From: Hydractinia symbiolongicarpus
Taxonomy: Eukaryota; Cnidaria; Hydrozoa; Anthoathecata; Hydractiniidae
NCBI RefSeq assembly: GCF_029227915.1
Contig: NC_079875.1
Coordinates: forward strand, 18,593,001-18,657,000
DNA: 64,000 nucleotides
Direction of reading: 5' to 3'
The translations under genes and the position numbers were made by a program. The notes under the pieces are model-generated. The model saw only the letters and a program-made list of their open reading frames with translations. It had not been told where the DNA came from and made no database searches. This document shows, one piece after another, positions 46,601 through 59,535 of this stretch. Position 1 is the first letter of the stretch, and each line of letters starts with the position of its first letter.

Positions 46601-49600
46601 TAGAACATTTTGAGAGTGATCATCGATTTTGGTGCGACATTTGCTGTTGCGACATTTACCGTTGGGTTTGCGACATTTACTGTTGACTTGCGACATTTAC
46701 CGGTGACGTTGCGACATTTACCGTTGATTGCGACATATCACGTTGATTGCGACATATCACGTTGATTGCGACATATCCTGGTGTAACACCTGGAATAACT
46801 GACTAACTAACTAAAACTGTCCCAAATGGTCAATTGCAACATCATAGATTTAAACTTCGTACCCAAACTTCCCTACTGGGAAGTCATCTAAATGACGTTT
46901 CAGGCCAAAATTGGTGTTTGTTTTCGACAAAATTTGGGATAGTTAACAAATAAAGTATGCTAAACATGATGGTGACATAAAAATTTTGATTTTTTGCCAC
47001 CTTAAATGTCAATTTAGGCCAAAATTGGTCCAAAAATTAAAACTACTTCATTTTCAACAAAAATTGGCAAAGTTAACAAAAAAGTATGCTGAACATAATG
47101 GTGACATCAAAATTTTGATTTTTGTCACCTAAATGCCATTTAAGGCCAAAATTGGTCCAAAAATTAAAACCACTTCATTTTCGGCTAAATTTGGCACAGG
47201 TAACAAATAAAGTATGCTGAAAATGATGGTGATACAAAAGTTTGATTTTTTGTCACCTAAATGTCATTTCAGGCCAAAATTTGTCCAAAAATTAAAACCA
47301 CTTCATTTTCGGCCAAATTTGAGACAGTTAACAGATAAATATGCTGAAAATGGTGGTGATACAAAAGTTTGTTTTTTGTCACCTAAATGTCATTTCAAGC
47401 CAAAATTTGTCCAAAAATTAAAACCACTTTATTTTCGACAAAAATTGGCACAGTTAATAAAAAAAGTATGCTGAACATGATGGTCACATCAAAATTTTGA
47501 TTTTTTGTCAACTAAATGCCGTTTAAGACCATAAACGTTTCGATCGCAAGAATTTCAACCATGAATGATAGGCTGTAATTTTTGTTAGCAATTTTTTTTA
47601 AAAAGCGAGTTTATTAAGACACGTTACGTTTTGTTTGCGTTTGTTCTAAGATATTATGTCACTTGTGTGCTTTATCTTCAGACCTTCATGCACCAAACCT
47701 CTTCGAATGTTTGGCACAATAACACAACGAATTAGAAGGTTGTCATCAAATATTTTGGTAGCGAGCGGAAATTCTTAGAGCCCCAGGGCTTCTTGTTATT
47801 TATAAAAACGTTGCAACAGCTTTTTGTAAACTTTACATAACAATTATAGTGATGAGGATTGTGTTCTATTGTGAAGAGAAAAAAACATTAGGTTATTTTT
47901 ACCACATATCCAGTGCAGCACTCTTTCAAGCAAGCATTGCACGATCCAATTTTTCAAAGTCGAACTTTGCGCTCAAAAGTAATTGGAAGATACACGATTA
48001 TATACACTATTTTATTGAATGTCATTTTTCTAATTCGACAAACTTGTTGTATACTAATTTTATTTCTATGAATGTGATTGGTTGCATATTTTTGATACAA
48101 CTTTAAAAAGAACTGATTGGTTCATGTTTCTTTAAACAAATCCAAAAATTGGATTCAACAGAATGGATCGTGATCACCCACTTTAGTCATTTCGTCAAAA
48201 GGTAAACGATAGTTTTCTTCAGATAATATATAATCTACAGTCTTTCTACAGTTTTGGAAATATGAACTGCGATTTAGTGATTTTTTGGGGTTTCCACAAC
48301 AGAATTTAAAAATAATCATCGCAGAATGTTTATATCGCCATGGTGCCATTTTGTGAGGGGGGGAAGACATTTCACGAAATTCTTTCGCATATTCCAAATA
48401 TTAACAAATAGAAAATTGCGTTACACAACCGTGACACACATTTTATTTATGTAACTTATATATATCGTGAGAATTGGTCTTATTGTTTTCTATCCAAGTA
48501 TATTTGTTAAGATTAAGAACTGTTGAGTTATAATAATAATAATGGAAAATGTTTTTGGCTCCATTTCATCAAACCGGTCCAAAAACACGTTATTTGATTT
48601 AAGTTATTATTTGAATTTTTACTGAAGTTATATGAGTTGTATTTTATGCAAACGAAATTATTTTTTTTAAACGCTGCCTTTTTTTTGCACCCATTTTTTT
48701 CTGCTTATTTCCGACCTAATCACTTTTAACACACATGTGCACACGAAGGACACAGCAGCCCTCACTAGTTGTAGTTTATGTCACTTTCAACTTTAGCTAG
48801 CTAATTATAACAGTATCTACTTATAACACTATCAGTATCAAACGTCAAAGGCTTGATAGTGGTGGTAGAAAGTTAACAACCAATTAGAGGATAAAATTTT
48901 GAAAGGAGTTTTAGAAAGGCACAGTAACATGCTTTGTGTTTCTCGTAAACTTATCATATGCAAAGCAAAGTCCAGATTTGACGAATGTGTGGGGAAGATA
49001 ACACATTAAAAGGTTTATTTTTAGCAAGTCGTGGATGGCTGTAGAGATATATGGACAGACATCATCTCTCGTACTGGTGAGCCTTACTGTAACAAAAGAG
49101 GTTAAATTCCCATTAATGAATGAAATGAATGAAAGGCGAAGGTGCTTTGATTCCAGGAGGGTGTACAAAGTACATTTAGGCCCCACATGGAAAAACTTTA
49201 GCGAAGCAAATGTCCCGTTTCATCTTCATGATGAAGATAACGAAGAGAACGTCTTTTTTTAAAAAAAAAGATTTGCTTAAAATATTCTCTTTTTTAAACG
49301 CCTTCCCCTAATTTAAAACATAATGACTACAAAATATACTTTTTTTTACTTTATAATTTATATAAAAATGACATTAACTTGTTCCAGAAGCGGTTAAAAT
49401 TCAAAAAGTTAATCAGGACAAAAATTTCAAAAACAAAAGAAGAGGTTTAAGTCTAGAAATTGCATAAAAAAGATGTATTTAACACACACTGTCAAATTAC
49501 ATGTTTTATGTTTAACAGCTAACCAGTGTGATTTTACGTGATCTTACTTCGCACCAAGATAATACAAATTTATTGTTTCAGATTCAATGTAGGAAGCCAA

Positions 49601-52600
49601 TTACTTTTAAATTCACTGTCCAAAGACGTTTGATAACTAAACTAACCAAAAAAAACTTTTAAAAAGAAAATCGTATCACTTACTACAACAAATATTTATT
49701 CCAAAACCAATTCAATAAGCAATCTGCCACTCTTTAATATGTTACATAAATCTGTTAACAATTGTTTATGCAAATTACCTTTAAAAAGTCTACTAAAATC
49801 AGACAAAACACACTTTTACATTGGTATCCATTGAGCACTTTATATTTTATAAATTTAAAAAAACACTTAAGAGATTTTAGTCCAGCTCATAAATTATGCA
49901 TTAAAGATTAATTTCTTTTTTTTAATGAAACTGAGACACTTTCTGTAATTCTAAAGGCTTATTTTAGTGGTATTATAGTACCTTGGCTTAAAACAATAAC
50001 ATCAAGTGCATCATGTTTCAGTTTTAAACCCATTACGTTTTGCAATTGTGATGGATGCTCTCTCTCTCTCTCGTGAGTGTTGTATTGGTTGCCCTTGGGA
50101 GATACTATACGCAGATGATATTGTCATTATGAGTGATAATTTAAAAGAACTAAAGGTCCAATCACAGGCTTAGAGAACATCTCTAAAGAGACGAAGTCCG
50201 AATAAATGTAGATAAAACTAAGATATCTGGTTCATCGAGTGAAGCTAAAAAGGCGACAACAAAAGTTAAATGGCTATACAGCGTGTCTTTCAAAGAAGTT
50301 GGTGCAAATTCAATGAGCAGTTACCTCTTGGTTTCAAAAATGTTTAAGAAAAGCTGAAGAAAGACAGTATATTTAAATGATAAAAAGTTTATAGGTGACA
50401 TTGTCCCACCTGATAGTTTGAATTTCACTGATGTACACATTGATGCAGACTTGTTCGAAGCTGATCAACTTTTTGATGTGATTGGAGAATTAGGTGGTTG
50501 TATAGATACAACTAGTGCACGCAGCATGGAGCAAACTTAGACAGTATTGCCAATAATTACCAACCATGGTATTTGGCAATGGAATCGGGGTAACATCTTT
50601 AGTTTGAGGGTGTGAGAAAAATGTTGTTGCATGGTTACAAAACACGGCCTGCATCAAAAAAATTAATTAAACGTTTACAATCTGCTGACAAGGGATGGTT
50701 CGCTGTATCTGTGTTGTACAGAGTATTAGAACTCAAGAAATCCACGAAAAACCTGTTACAAGAGATCCGGTGAGCAGACTAGATTACTTTGGTCATCTGC
50801 AGAGAATGGACAAAAATATCTGTCTAAGAAAAGTTAGTGGTTATGAAATAACTGAAAGTGTTCCCAGGTGACTATCACGACTGCATTGTGGTAATGTCAC
50901 TGCAAAGGACCCCAAAGACTATAACATTAAAAGAGAACTTGATAAGAATCTAATAAAATAATAAAGGCCAATTATGCCCTATGCTCTGTAGCACATATAT
51001 TTTTCACTTTATTCTAGCACCTATAACTAACGAATCTCAGCAGTAACACATGATTTTACACAAAGAGAAGTTCTTTTTAATTGGACTTCATTGACGAGCA
51101 AGTAGAATTGACCATAAGATCCTGACCTCTTACTTGAATGAAGTTTGTGAAAGCATACTAGTGTATGTTTTTACCTCTGAATCGTGTTTCTTCCTTGAAG
51201 CACCCTAGTGCTGAGGCCTGAAGTTTTTGGCCCTATTTAAGGTTCCAAAATCGCAAATTCCTACTGGTGTGTAGAAGAAAAGCTCAACAAACACACACTA
51301 CGATGATCGAATCATTATTAAAAAAGCATACTTACCTTGTAACATGATATAACATATATAGCTTACATAAAACATAAAATTATTGTAATGACTTATGACG
51401 CTTACGATAGGTATTGACTAAAGAGTGTTTTTATTTCCGGTAAAGGCACAGAAGAGTTTGTATTGTGTGTCTTCTGCTATATCACAATGTCTTTTTTCAA
51501 TTGAAATAAATTGGGCTCTTTAATATAATATATTACACAAGTTTACGAATGCTATTTTTTTACTTCTGCTCAAAACAAACGACAACAATTGATTAACACA
51601 CATTTATAAAACATAATCTTAACAAACTTTACTTTTAGAAATACCGAATATAGTGGGATGAGCAAACGAGCGTCATTTTCACAAAAAATTTTATGTTAAT
51701 CAATTTACCTTCATATTGTCTATGTATATACAAGGTTTAAATGCACATCCCTTAACAGGTCTAAAATTACCAATGACTGGAAATGTCAAAATTTGCTATT
51801 ACTTAAATATAACATCATAATTTATGCAACATAATTAAATCTGAAATTCTCAAATGGTGAATATCTTGAGAATAAAAAGAGCTTTTTAAAAAATTTAAAA
51901 CGGCTTGTTAGACAACTTTGTAAGCTCTATATATAATATAAGGTCAAAATCATTTTATACCTTGGGTTACCTTTAATAGAGCAGTATGGCACATATCATT
52001 TCTAGATGTCAATTGCTGTTGTAAAAATTGAAAAATGTTTTTTTTTGTTATCTTCGCTGCATTTAAAGCAAACTAAAATATCTAGAAATGTAAATTTTAA
52101 TAATTGTTATTAAGGGCATGTTTTCATTTACTTATATTTATTTTCTTCATTTTCTTTATTTTTGCTTCGTTTAAATATTTATTTAAAAAAATCCGCAAAT
52201 TTATATAAATATTCTTTTTTGAACATGCGATTTTTACGTATACGTGAAAACTTTTAAGCACGACGATAATAAACCATAACATACACTAAAGTCTTACTGA
52301 AGTAAACATGCCGACTCGTGTCAGATTTCAAGTCTTATTATACTGTATTGTTTTCTGGGAATTTAATTCAACTTAAAAAAAAAAAATTACCTCATAAATA
52401 TTTGGGTGCCACATTTTTGTTATAAATCGAAATGATGGTGGTGAGTATGGATAGTCTTGTGGAAAAGAAATCTTAGCCTAAAACAAAACATTACACACCC
52501 ATGTGTTATATGTTAAATGATAATCAGAACGTAAATATACTATATAAATAAGTTCAAATGTCAAAGAATAAAAGTCTTGACCAACCTTGAAGTATCCACC

Positions 52601-52759
52601 CTCATATAGTGTTTTTGGAGGGCCAAAGACACCAACTGACCATTCGAACATGTTACTTTCATCTTGAAGCTCTATAAGAACACCTTCAATTGGATCTTTA
52701 CTGATGTTTTTCATCTCCAACTGCAAAGCTTTTACAGCCGCATTAGGACCTGCTGCCAT
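43689..52759 (-). CDS. UBE2R: CDC34/UBE2R-type ubiquitin-conjugating enzyme E2, complete
   Basis: Five exons: 52586-52759, 52391-52477, 45696-45793, 44698-44832, 43689-43920. Total 726 nt, 241 residues, all phases consistent. Order matches CDC34/UBE2R: N-terminal helix, [43 protein letters not shown], then [15 protein letters not shown] with the catalytic Cys at residue 92, and the acidic-loop insertion [13 protein letters not shown] typical of the class. [26 protein letters not shown] and EEYCIKHRP follow, with a C-terminal tail of Asp/Glu ([14 protein letters not shown]). Length agrees with the family (about 236-238 in vertebrates). Known role: builds K48-linked ubiquitin chains with SCF-type cullin-RING ligases in nucleus and cytoplasm; the acidic tail binds the cullin basic canyon. 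Intron 2 is 6.6 kb and carries most of the repeats between 45.8 and 52.4 kb. Confidence 0.96.
44895..45335. repeat. 22-bp minisatellite in an intron of UBE2R
   Basis: About 20 near-identical copies of a 22-bp unit beginning TTACACCAAACATTTTTGG. Four copies have GGATTGAC in place of GGTACTTAC, at about regular places. It starts 60 bases beyond the exon ending at 44832. Three open frames on the plus strand are artefacts of the repeat. Confidence 0.95.
46228..46793. mobile_element. MITE, 566 bp, with 36-bp inverted ends
   Basis: Arms 46228-46263 and 46758-46793 match at 35 of 36 positions (begin CCTGGTGTTACACCAGG, itself a palindrome). The right half contains tandem GCGACATTTACCGTTG words (46625-46740). 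No ORF. Confidence 0.8.
46895..47530. repeat. ~127-bp tandem repeat, about five copies
   Basis: Repeating block with GGCCAAAATTGGTCC, CACTTCATTTTCG, AGTATGCTGAA and TTTTTGTCACCTAAATG at about 127-bp spacing. Copies diverge by several percent. In intron 2 of UBE2R. Confidence 0.85.
47535..48720. other. UBE2R intron 2 segment, nothing firm
   Basis: AT-rich. A minus-strand open stretch at 48155-48397 ([30 protein letters not shown]) looks protein-like but matches no family I recognise; it may be a transposon remnant. Confidence 0.4.
48721..48767 (-). mobile_element. Solo terminus related to the nested transposon
   Basis: CACTTTTAACACACATGTGC followed by ACACGA and ending GCCCTCACTA, very like the right end of the 27106-31221 element (ends at 31221). 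I find no matching left end nearby, so this is a fragment or a non-autonomous relative. Confidence 0.7.
50060..50960 (+). mobile_element. Degraded non-LTR retrotransposon (reverse transcriptase part)
   Basis: A frame near 50085-50170 reads [18 protein letters not shown], with the YADD catalytic motif of reverse transcriptase. Downstream frames show [30 protein letters not shown] and [14 protein letters not shown], the usual order after the RT core in LINE-like elements. Many stops and frameshifts; clearly dead. In intron 2 of UBE2R. Confidence 0.75.
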
Positions 52760-52967
52760 TTTCTATTTTATTCCCTACCATGATAAAAGATGTATGAATA
52801 TATTAGGGTCTCCGAGGATGCTATAAACTGATCTCCAATGAAAAATTAGGAATGTAATATATATATTATATATATTTGAGATAATTTTTTTGATTTTATT
52901 TTTCATAATGTAATACTTTTTGTTTTAAAGAAAAACAGAATAGAAAGATTTGAAGCTTTTGAAATAT

Positions 52968-53080
52968 ATGGCATCTTAGCCTAGTGGTTATAACTCTTGC
53001 ATTTGTGCAGGAAACCAGGGCTCCATTACCCCTGACAGAGATTCAATATGGGTGAGTGAATGTTATTGACATGAACAATA
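52968..53080 (+). mobile_element. tRNA-derived SINE, decayed
   Basis: GGCATCTTAGCCTAGTGGTTATAACTC-type head with an A box (only partly quoted: TAGTGGTTATA), a decayed B box and the tail word TATGGGTGAGTGAATGTTA. The same words occur inverted in the better-kept copy at 58411-58615. Confidence 0.65.
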
Positions 53081-53499
53081 TATGTAAAAAATCATCTAAT
53101 CATTCAGTTTTCTTGTTTTTTCGTCTTTTTGTATATCGTAATCTCTCTTGGTGAAAAAGTCATGCACAGATGAATTACAATGCAAGTAATTAAAGTCTAT
53201 TAGTTTTTAATTACTGTGACTTGAGAATACTATGTCCCTTAGGGGATTATTGCATAATTTTATTTATTTAGTACATGCTTTGAATTTTGTGTGGCATGAT
53301 TTCATTTGTATAGCATTTTTACTCTATAGGGATATTCATAAAAGTATTTAAGATGCAATTTTTGTATTTAATTTAGTTGAGTGAAATAAATGGGGCCTTT
53401 ATGTCAGAGCTCACCCAGAAATTTAGTTTATGTCTTGTTCCTTCAGCAATATTTGGTAGTAGAGGGTAGTTGCTGGCCCCAAAATGGGTGACTAGTTAA

Positions 53500-54460
53500 C
53501 AGAAACTGTATTGAAGAGATCGAAATCAACGAAGAAGAGCAAGCTTACTAACTTCAAGCACAAGATGTTGAAGCTGCTGAATGAAGACCTACCAAGCAGT
53601 AGAAAACTTAGACAGCATCAACAGATTTTAGAGGAGCATCACGATAAAGTGGAGAGGTCATCAACAGCTTGTTAGATCTGTATGAGCACACTAAAAATGA
53701 AAGCGCGTTCATGCAAGCCAAGTGCTGAATTAGAGCAATTGGTTGATGATTATGCAAGTATTCAAGATCATGCTTAAGAATATCATCACTCCAGAGAGGA
53801 AGAATCATCCTAGCTTGCATATAAGGTGATAATCTTGCAAAAGCACAGATGGACCTTGCCAAGGAAATTAAAGAAAATAAAAGAAAACTTATGTTGACAG
53901 AGAAAAATCCAGCTTGAAAAAGATCAGCAAGCACATGGATGCGTTGCAGACTGGATCTCAAGTGAATTTATTTGGATCTTGGGCAGATGTGTTGGAACAT
54001 GGATCTCAAGTGGATGTTTCTGGATCCCAAGTAAATGTGTTGCAGCAAAGATCTTTAGTAAAGATCCTGCAGCAAGGATCTCAGTGTATGGATCCACAGT
54101 GGATGCGATGCAAGCAGATAGTAATTCTCTTACATTTAAGCGAAAATTGCATCAATCCTGAACAAATGCTTCTCATCCAAGACTCAATAAATGGCAACAT
54201 AAGTCTAATGATCAGCAGGGGTAAACTTTGTTGGTAACGAACAGGGAAATTGGAATAACGACTGCAAAAGTGATGATTAAAATTGGAAGGATGCAGTTGG
54301 AGAGAAATCTGCATAAATTGGTCAACACATGTGAAAACAGCTGAAAAGATTGAAATCCCAACATTCAATGGTAAAGGCAACTTATAAAAGTGGAAAGCAG
54401 CATTCACACCTTGTGTTGACAAAGCCCCAGCCACAGCAGAGTACAAGCTTCTTTAACTGT
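53500..54460 (+). mobile_element. Remnant of an LTR element gag (BEL/Pao-like)
   Basis: Scattered frames read STKKSKLTNFKHKM, EDLPSSRKLRQHQQILEEH and, near 54350-54455, KIEIPTFNGKGN followed by KWKAAFTPCVDKAPATAEYK. This resembles the motif 'LP.IEIP.F.G....W..F...F...V' of BEL/Pao gag proteins. The middle (53950-54080) has short GGATCT-bearing repeats. Frameshifted throughout. Confidence 0.45.
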
Positions 54461-54489
54461 GAAGCTTAAATAAACTATGTAATGATCAG

Positions 54490-54850
54490 ATTTTGAAAAT
54501 AATGTCAGTATGATTGCATTTTTGTGTATGTGATCTGGATTGTTTGTTAACAGAAGGTTCAAGGTGTTTCCATCTTTATGAGTGGGTGTCTTGATAATCT
54601 TGATAATCTCAAACTCATTTCCATAGAGAAATCTTCCAATATTTCAATCATTATTTTCTCTGTGGAAGGGCAGGGTGAGTTTTTGTTATATTTATCAGGC
54701 ATGCTAGATTGAAGTCCTTATTAATAATTATGCCAGGACTTTTGCCATCAATAGAAAGAATCGCTTCTTTAATCAAGTGTAGTGCATCTTGAAAATCGAT
54801 TTCATTTGATGGGTTACCATTTTGAGTTTCATCGGGTTGACAGTACATAG
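54490..54850 (-). mobile_element. LINE endonuclease fragment
   Basis: Minus strand reads YCQPDETQNG, ALHLIKEAILSIDG, IIINKDFNLA, then YGNEFEIIKIIKTPTHKDGN and LNLLLTNNPD. This is the order of the APE endonuclease of CR1-like LINEs (YRPP..., GDFN, PTR...TLDLLLTN). The usual GDFN is KDFN and the frame is broken near 54650. Confidence 0.6.
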
Positions 54851-57800
54851 TAACTAAGATTAGATTTTATTTTTTAAAAAACAGTTAGTGCTTGGATGTG
54901 ATGCACTGACTATTCAAGAAGCATTTCTAGACTGTGTGACATGTCATCCTGTACATAATTGCCACTCGTCCACACTATCTTTCACAACTTATAAATTCTT
55001 TTTGCAATTGTGTGGTGAGTTTACTTTAATGTGTACCCTTCTATATATAGTTCAGCATTTTTTCTTGATACAGCCAGGTTTCCCACAAATCAACAAATAG
55101 CTGATTCTGAGATATATCAAAGGTCAGAGATATATGGTATACTTTGAAAGGTTTAGTTTGGGGTACAAACCATGAGAAAGAGTTCACTGCATTTAAAAGT
55201 TGTGTGGTACAAGTACCTTGTTGTGTGGTAGGACCCAGTTACATAGCAGGATTATTAGGAAAATGAGGCAATATACAGCTCGTGCCTATTGCTTCTTAAC
55301 ACAATTTCAATTGGATAGTTAAAAATGATAAAATTATGTACTTATTATATCTATAGATAAAGATAATAAAGGCATAACCCACATACCAACTCGATAATCT
55401 ACAACACAAAATGGAGGGATTAATTGGCATCATAGGCGTTAACTTGCATATACCATCGCTCTTGCCTCAAGATTTTCTTGATGATCCAATTTGGGTACTC
55501 ACGGTTACCAAATTTTTCGTTCAGAAGTATAGTAGCACTGATGACACGCACTTGTCAGGATATCAGGCTTCCCAGCCAAATGGGATGAAGATAAGTTTGT
55601 TTCCTCCCCAATATCGGTGCGAGACAAGTTACTTGATTTGCGTTCATAACACAGCTGACAAGATCTTATTGAAAATGCATTTTTTAAAGTAGTTAGAGAC
55701 TTTCTTGTTGCATGATTGGAGATGTTTTTAACTGGATTATTGTGGGAATAATGACTATAGCTAAATAATTATGACTTAGTTTTTTAAGATATAACATTCA
55801 CCTCAGTGTAAAACTGGCTATTTTTCAAGCTACTTATATGTTTACTTTTCAAGAATCTAACAAAGCTTTTCTATCACAATTAAAGTTTCAATCTTTGTTA
55901 AAATATAATTATTTCTATCACTTAAATGCTTTATTTACCCTGCGTAACCAACAATGCCTTCTTGCTAGTCTATTTAGTTTCTACGCAACTTTTAATTAAT
56001 AAAACTATTAAACAATGGCTCTTCGTATCACATTGATAGAGTGGATAACATTTACAATTATGCTATTGGGAATAGTTATTTTAACACTATTTAACAATAG
56101 TAACGCGCAGTTATAATAAGTTATTTTTTCTTCAAGAGTCTTTTGTTTATTACGTGCAAGTTGATGACTTACAAGACTCGCAACATAATTAATAAGAACA
56201 AAAGATAAACAACTACCACCTCTGCGAAAAAGGTGTGAAACTTGAGCGTACGCGTATGCTTACATCTGGACTGGATTGTAAGTTTGACCCATCTGATGAC
56301 ATGGTTATTAGAAGCAAGAGATTTCTTTGGTAATAGGCCTGTACCAACTGAAGGCTAATTTTCATACATTTGTCCAAGGTTGGGCTGAGCTCATCTTGAC
56401 AGGCCAGTCTTGCATCCAAAGTCAGGCCCGTGTTCGAAGAGGGTGCCGATAAACCGCAAACGCTCGCATATATACTGGCGAATTCGGGCAACTTTTCAAT
56501 TAAAATTGGCGGTTGTCCCCCGAAACCGCCCGCACTTTCCTGAGCTCGACCGGAACAATTCCGAAATGCAATTTCTTGTAGCAAACCATGCGGACGATAG
56601 TTGGGAAGAGGGCGCTTGAAAAGAAAGGAGTTAATAAAGTTTATATAGAGGTTATTTATAAAGTAAACTTTATCAAAAAGCATTAAAAACAGTTCCTTTA
56701 AGAACTTCACTACCACATAGTAAGTTTATTTTATTTTTTATAGTTTTTTTGAATTATATTGGTGTCTGTTTTTTTTTTTTTTTTGGGCATTGTTGGGGCC
56801 TATGCAGGTTTTTTCGGGCGAATACTTGAGTTTTTTTCAAAACGCCGAACTTGCCCGCACTTTTTACGGCGTATCGGCACCCTCGTGGTGTTCGTAGTTC
56901 GGTCAGAACAACATCCACCTCTTTCCCAAAACTTAATTGTAGTAACAAGAGGAATTTGTTACTTCAAAACTATAGCTAGCAATTAAACTTAAACTTAAAC
57001 ATTAATAGCTATTTTACTCTATATGGTCCTGCTTTTTTACCTACTAAAATGCACTAAGCAATAACTTGCCGGCTTATAGCTTGTAGCAGCTAAAATCCAC
57101 AAACATTTGTAAACATCAACACCTTTTAGGCCAGACACTTTCCATGATTGTGTAGCCTATTAAATACGTATAAAAATGAACAATTATATTATATTTTCAT
57201 ATGACGTGTAAGTAATTTTTAAATAACTAATGATTAGAATTTATGACTTTAAACGAACGAGTCCTGCCAGCCAAGTTAAAACTGATGTTGTTCACCAGCC
57301 ACGGGCCGTGATCGGAAAATCAGAAGATGCATAAAACTCCCTCGCAGATATTTTTAAGTATTATCTTTTCTTTACATCTGCTTAACAACTTATTTGTAAC
57401 TAGTTGGCAAAAACGTTTTATTGGTTTTATGTCATAGCATTCCCTAAACTTATGAATTATATACGTTGTCTGCAGCTAAAGCTATTTTCATGCATCTAGC
57501 AACGAAATCGTCAATCTTTTATTACCAAAGTCGAATCTCTCCAATGGAGTTTTGTTTTATTTATGCCCCCTTATCCAAAAGTTGGATGTTGTGCGCTACA
57601 ACCACTTTGAATGCGACAGCAGCGACGGAAAATGTGCATCTTTTTATGCTTTACCTTCATATCTCTTTCAATCTACAAAAACAGTGTCACTGTCTCATTT
57701 TCCCAACCATTTTCTATTGTGTAGAGCAGGTGACTTGTAAAAGTTTTATTTATATAGCTATGGGAAACCCACTAACTTTCAGTGAACATGTCTTCATTTA

Positions 57801-58410
57801 TACACATTACAAATAATATGCTGTTTTCTCAAAATATAATCTATTTAACAACAAATAACGCTAAACTAATGATCATTTCAAATATTATTCATGTCAAAAA
57901 TTCTGCTTTTTTTAAAAATTAAACATTTTATATATTATGGCTATACATAAATCGACAAATAATTGCTAACGTTACCAGAGGAAAAACACAGTATTAGCTG
58001 AAAGGCGCGTAATCATCCTGTAGGCAATTTTTTTAAGGTGCCTATTTTATTGTAAAAATTGGAAGATATACATAAGAAAACATTAGCCTGAATATTTTAT
58101 TAAAAACTGACAACCAGAACATGTTAAAAAGTTTCATAGGAAAAGCAAACTCAACCCAATTTCTTTTTGCCTACGGAACTGCCATTGCATTTCATAGATA
58201 GATAGATAGAGATGTGCATATTTTACATGGCTAGCCTCACAAATATTCAGGGATATGCCCTGTCTATTATTTCCAGAAGGGGCTATGGCTTAAGAAGATG
58301 GAGAGTCCTATAGTATTTAATGCTCATTTTGAGCTACGTAGACCTAATTAGGGCCAGCGCTCTACTAAACAACTCCCGGCAACATCTAATGGCCCACACA
58401 GGGTACCATC
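54851..58410. other. Intergenic DNA, no recognised gene
   Basis: AT-rich with one GC-richer patch (56400-56600). Open stretches at 55411-55692, 57466-57816 and 56410-56619 (plus) have no recognisable domain. A segment at 56125-56240 is repeated, diverged, at 60545-60680 inside a MITE. Inverted words around 56440 and 56880 (GGTGCCGATA / TATCGGCACC) suggest another foldback element of about 450 bp. Confidence 0.5.
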
Positions 58411-58615
58411 TCCCCAATTTCCCTCACATGGCTTGGCATCTCCCCAATTTCCCTCACATGGCTTGGCATCTCCCCAATTTCCCTCACATGGCTTGGGCTA
58501 ACCCGGGGCTATGGTAACATTCACTCGCCCATGTTGAATCGCTGTCAAGAGGAATCGAACCCCGGTCTCCCGCATAGAGCATGAGAGCTATAACCACTAA
58601 AGGATTGAAACGAAT
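58411..58615 (-). mobile_element. tRNA-derived SINE with a 30-bp repeated tail
   Basis: On the minus strand: A box TAGTGGTTATAGC, B box GGTTCGATTCC, the shared tail word GGGCGAGTGAATGTTACC, and then three copies of a 30-bp unit (58411-58500; plus-strand words TCCCCAATTTCCCTCACATG and GCTTGG). No cloverleaf in the 3' half, so a SINE rather than a tRNA gene. Confidence 0.75.
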
Positions 58616-58819
58616 TTTGAAACGATGTTGAACTAATTAATAACCAATTAAATTTATATAAAAATGTAAAATTAGTGCTGCTCTTTCTTTTATTCAACAC
58701 GACATCGACATCCTCAAGAACATCTTTTATTATAAATATTGTAAAACAGTTTTTCAAAACTAAAAACAAACAGTTTTTCTAAAAACTAATAATTTACAAT
58801 GGAAAATATTGCAATAAAA

Positions 58820-59535
58820 AAAAATTAAGAACGAAGAACGGCGATAGAAATGCTTTTTTAGATCGCATTTTAAAAATTTAAGAACGAAATGCGGCGATAG
58901 AAATGCCTTTTCAGATCGCATTTTAAAAATTTAAGAACGAAGAACGGCGATAGAAATGCTTTTTTAGATCGCATTTTAAAAATTTAAGAACGAAGAACGG
59001 TGATAGAAATGCTGTTTTACATTGCATTTTAAAAATTTAAGAATGGAATGCGGCGATAGAAATACCTTTTCAGATCGCATTTTAAAAATTTAAAAACGAA
59101 GAACGGCGATAGAAATGCTTTTTTAAATCGCATTTTAAAAATTTAAGAACGAAATGCGGCGATAGAAATGCCTTTTCAGATCGCATTTTAAAAATTTAAG
59201 AACGAAGAACGGCGATAGAAATGCTTTTTTAGATCGCATTTTAAAAATTTAAGAACGAAGAACGGTGATAGAAATGGTGTTTTACATTGCATTTTAAAAA
59301 TTTAAGAATGGAATGCGGCGATAGAAATACCTTTTCAGATCGCATTTTAAAAATTTAAAAACGAAGAACGGCGATAGAAATGCTTTTTTAAATCGCATTT
59401 TAAAAATTTAAGAACGGCGATAGAAATTCTTTTTTAGATCGCATTTTAAAAATTTAAGAACGAAGAACAGCAATAGAAAAGCTTTCTTAGATCGCATTTT
59501 AAAAGTTTAAGAACGAAGAACAGCGATATAAAAGC
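58820..59535. repeat. 53-bp satellite, about 13 copies
   Basis: Unit of 53 bp with AAGAACGAAGAACGGCGATA, GAAATGC and TTAGATCGCATTTTAAAAA. A and B variants (GAAGAACGG against GAAATGCGG) alternate and a block of five units is duplicated (58860-59110 against 59110-59400). Confidence 0.95.

Noticed and set aside
58508-58602. Genuine tRNA gene
   Set aside because: Has A and B boxes but no matching acceptor stem or cloverleaf; fits a SINE head. The same holds for 41255-41330, 52968-53040 and 16385-16455.
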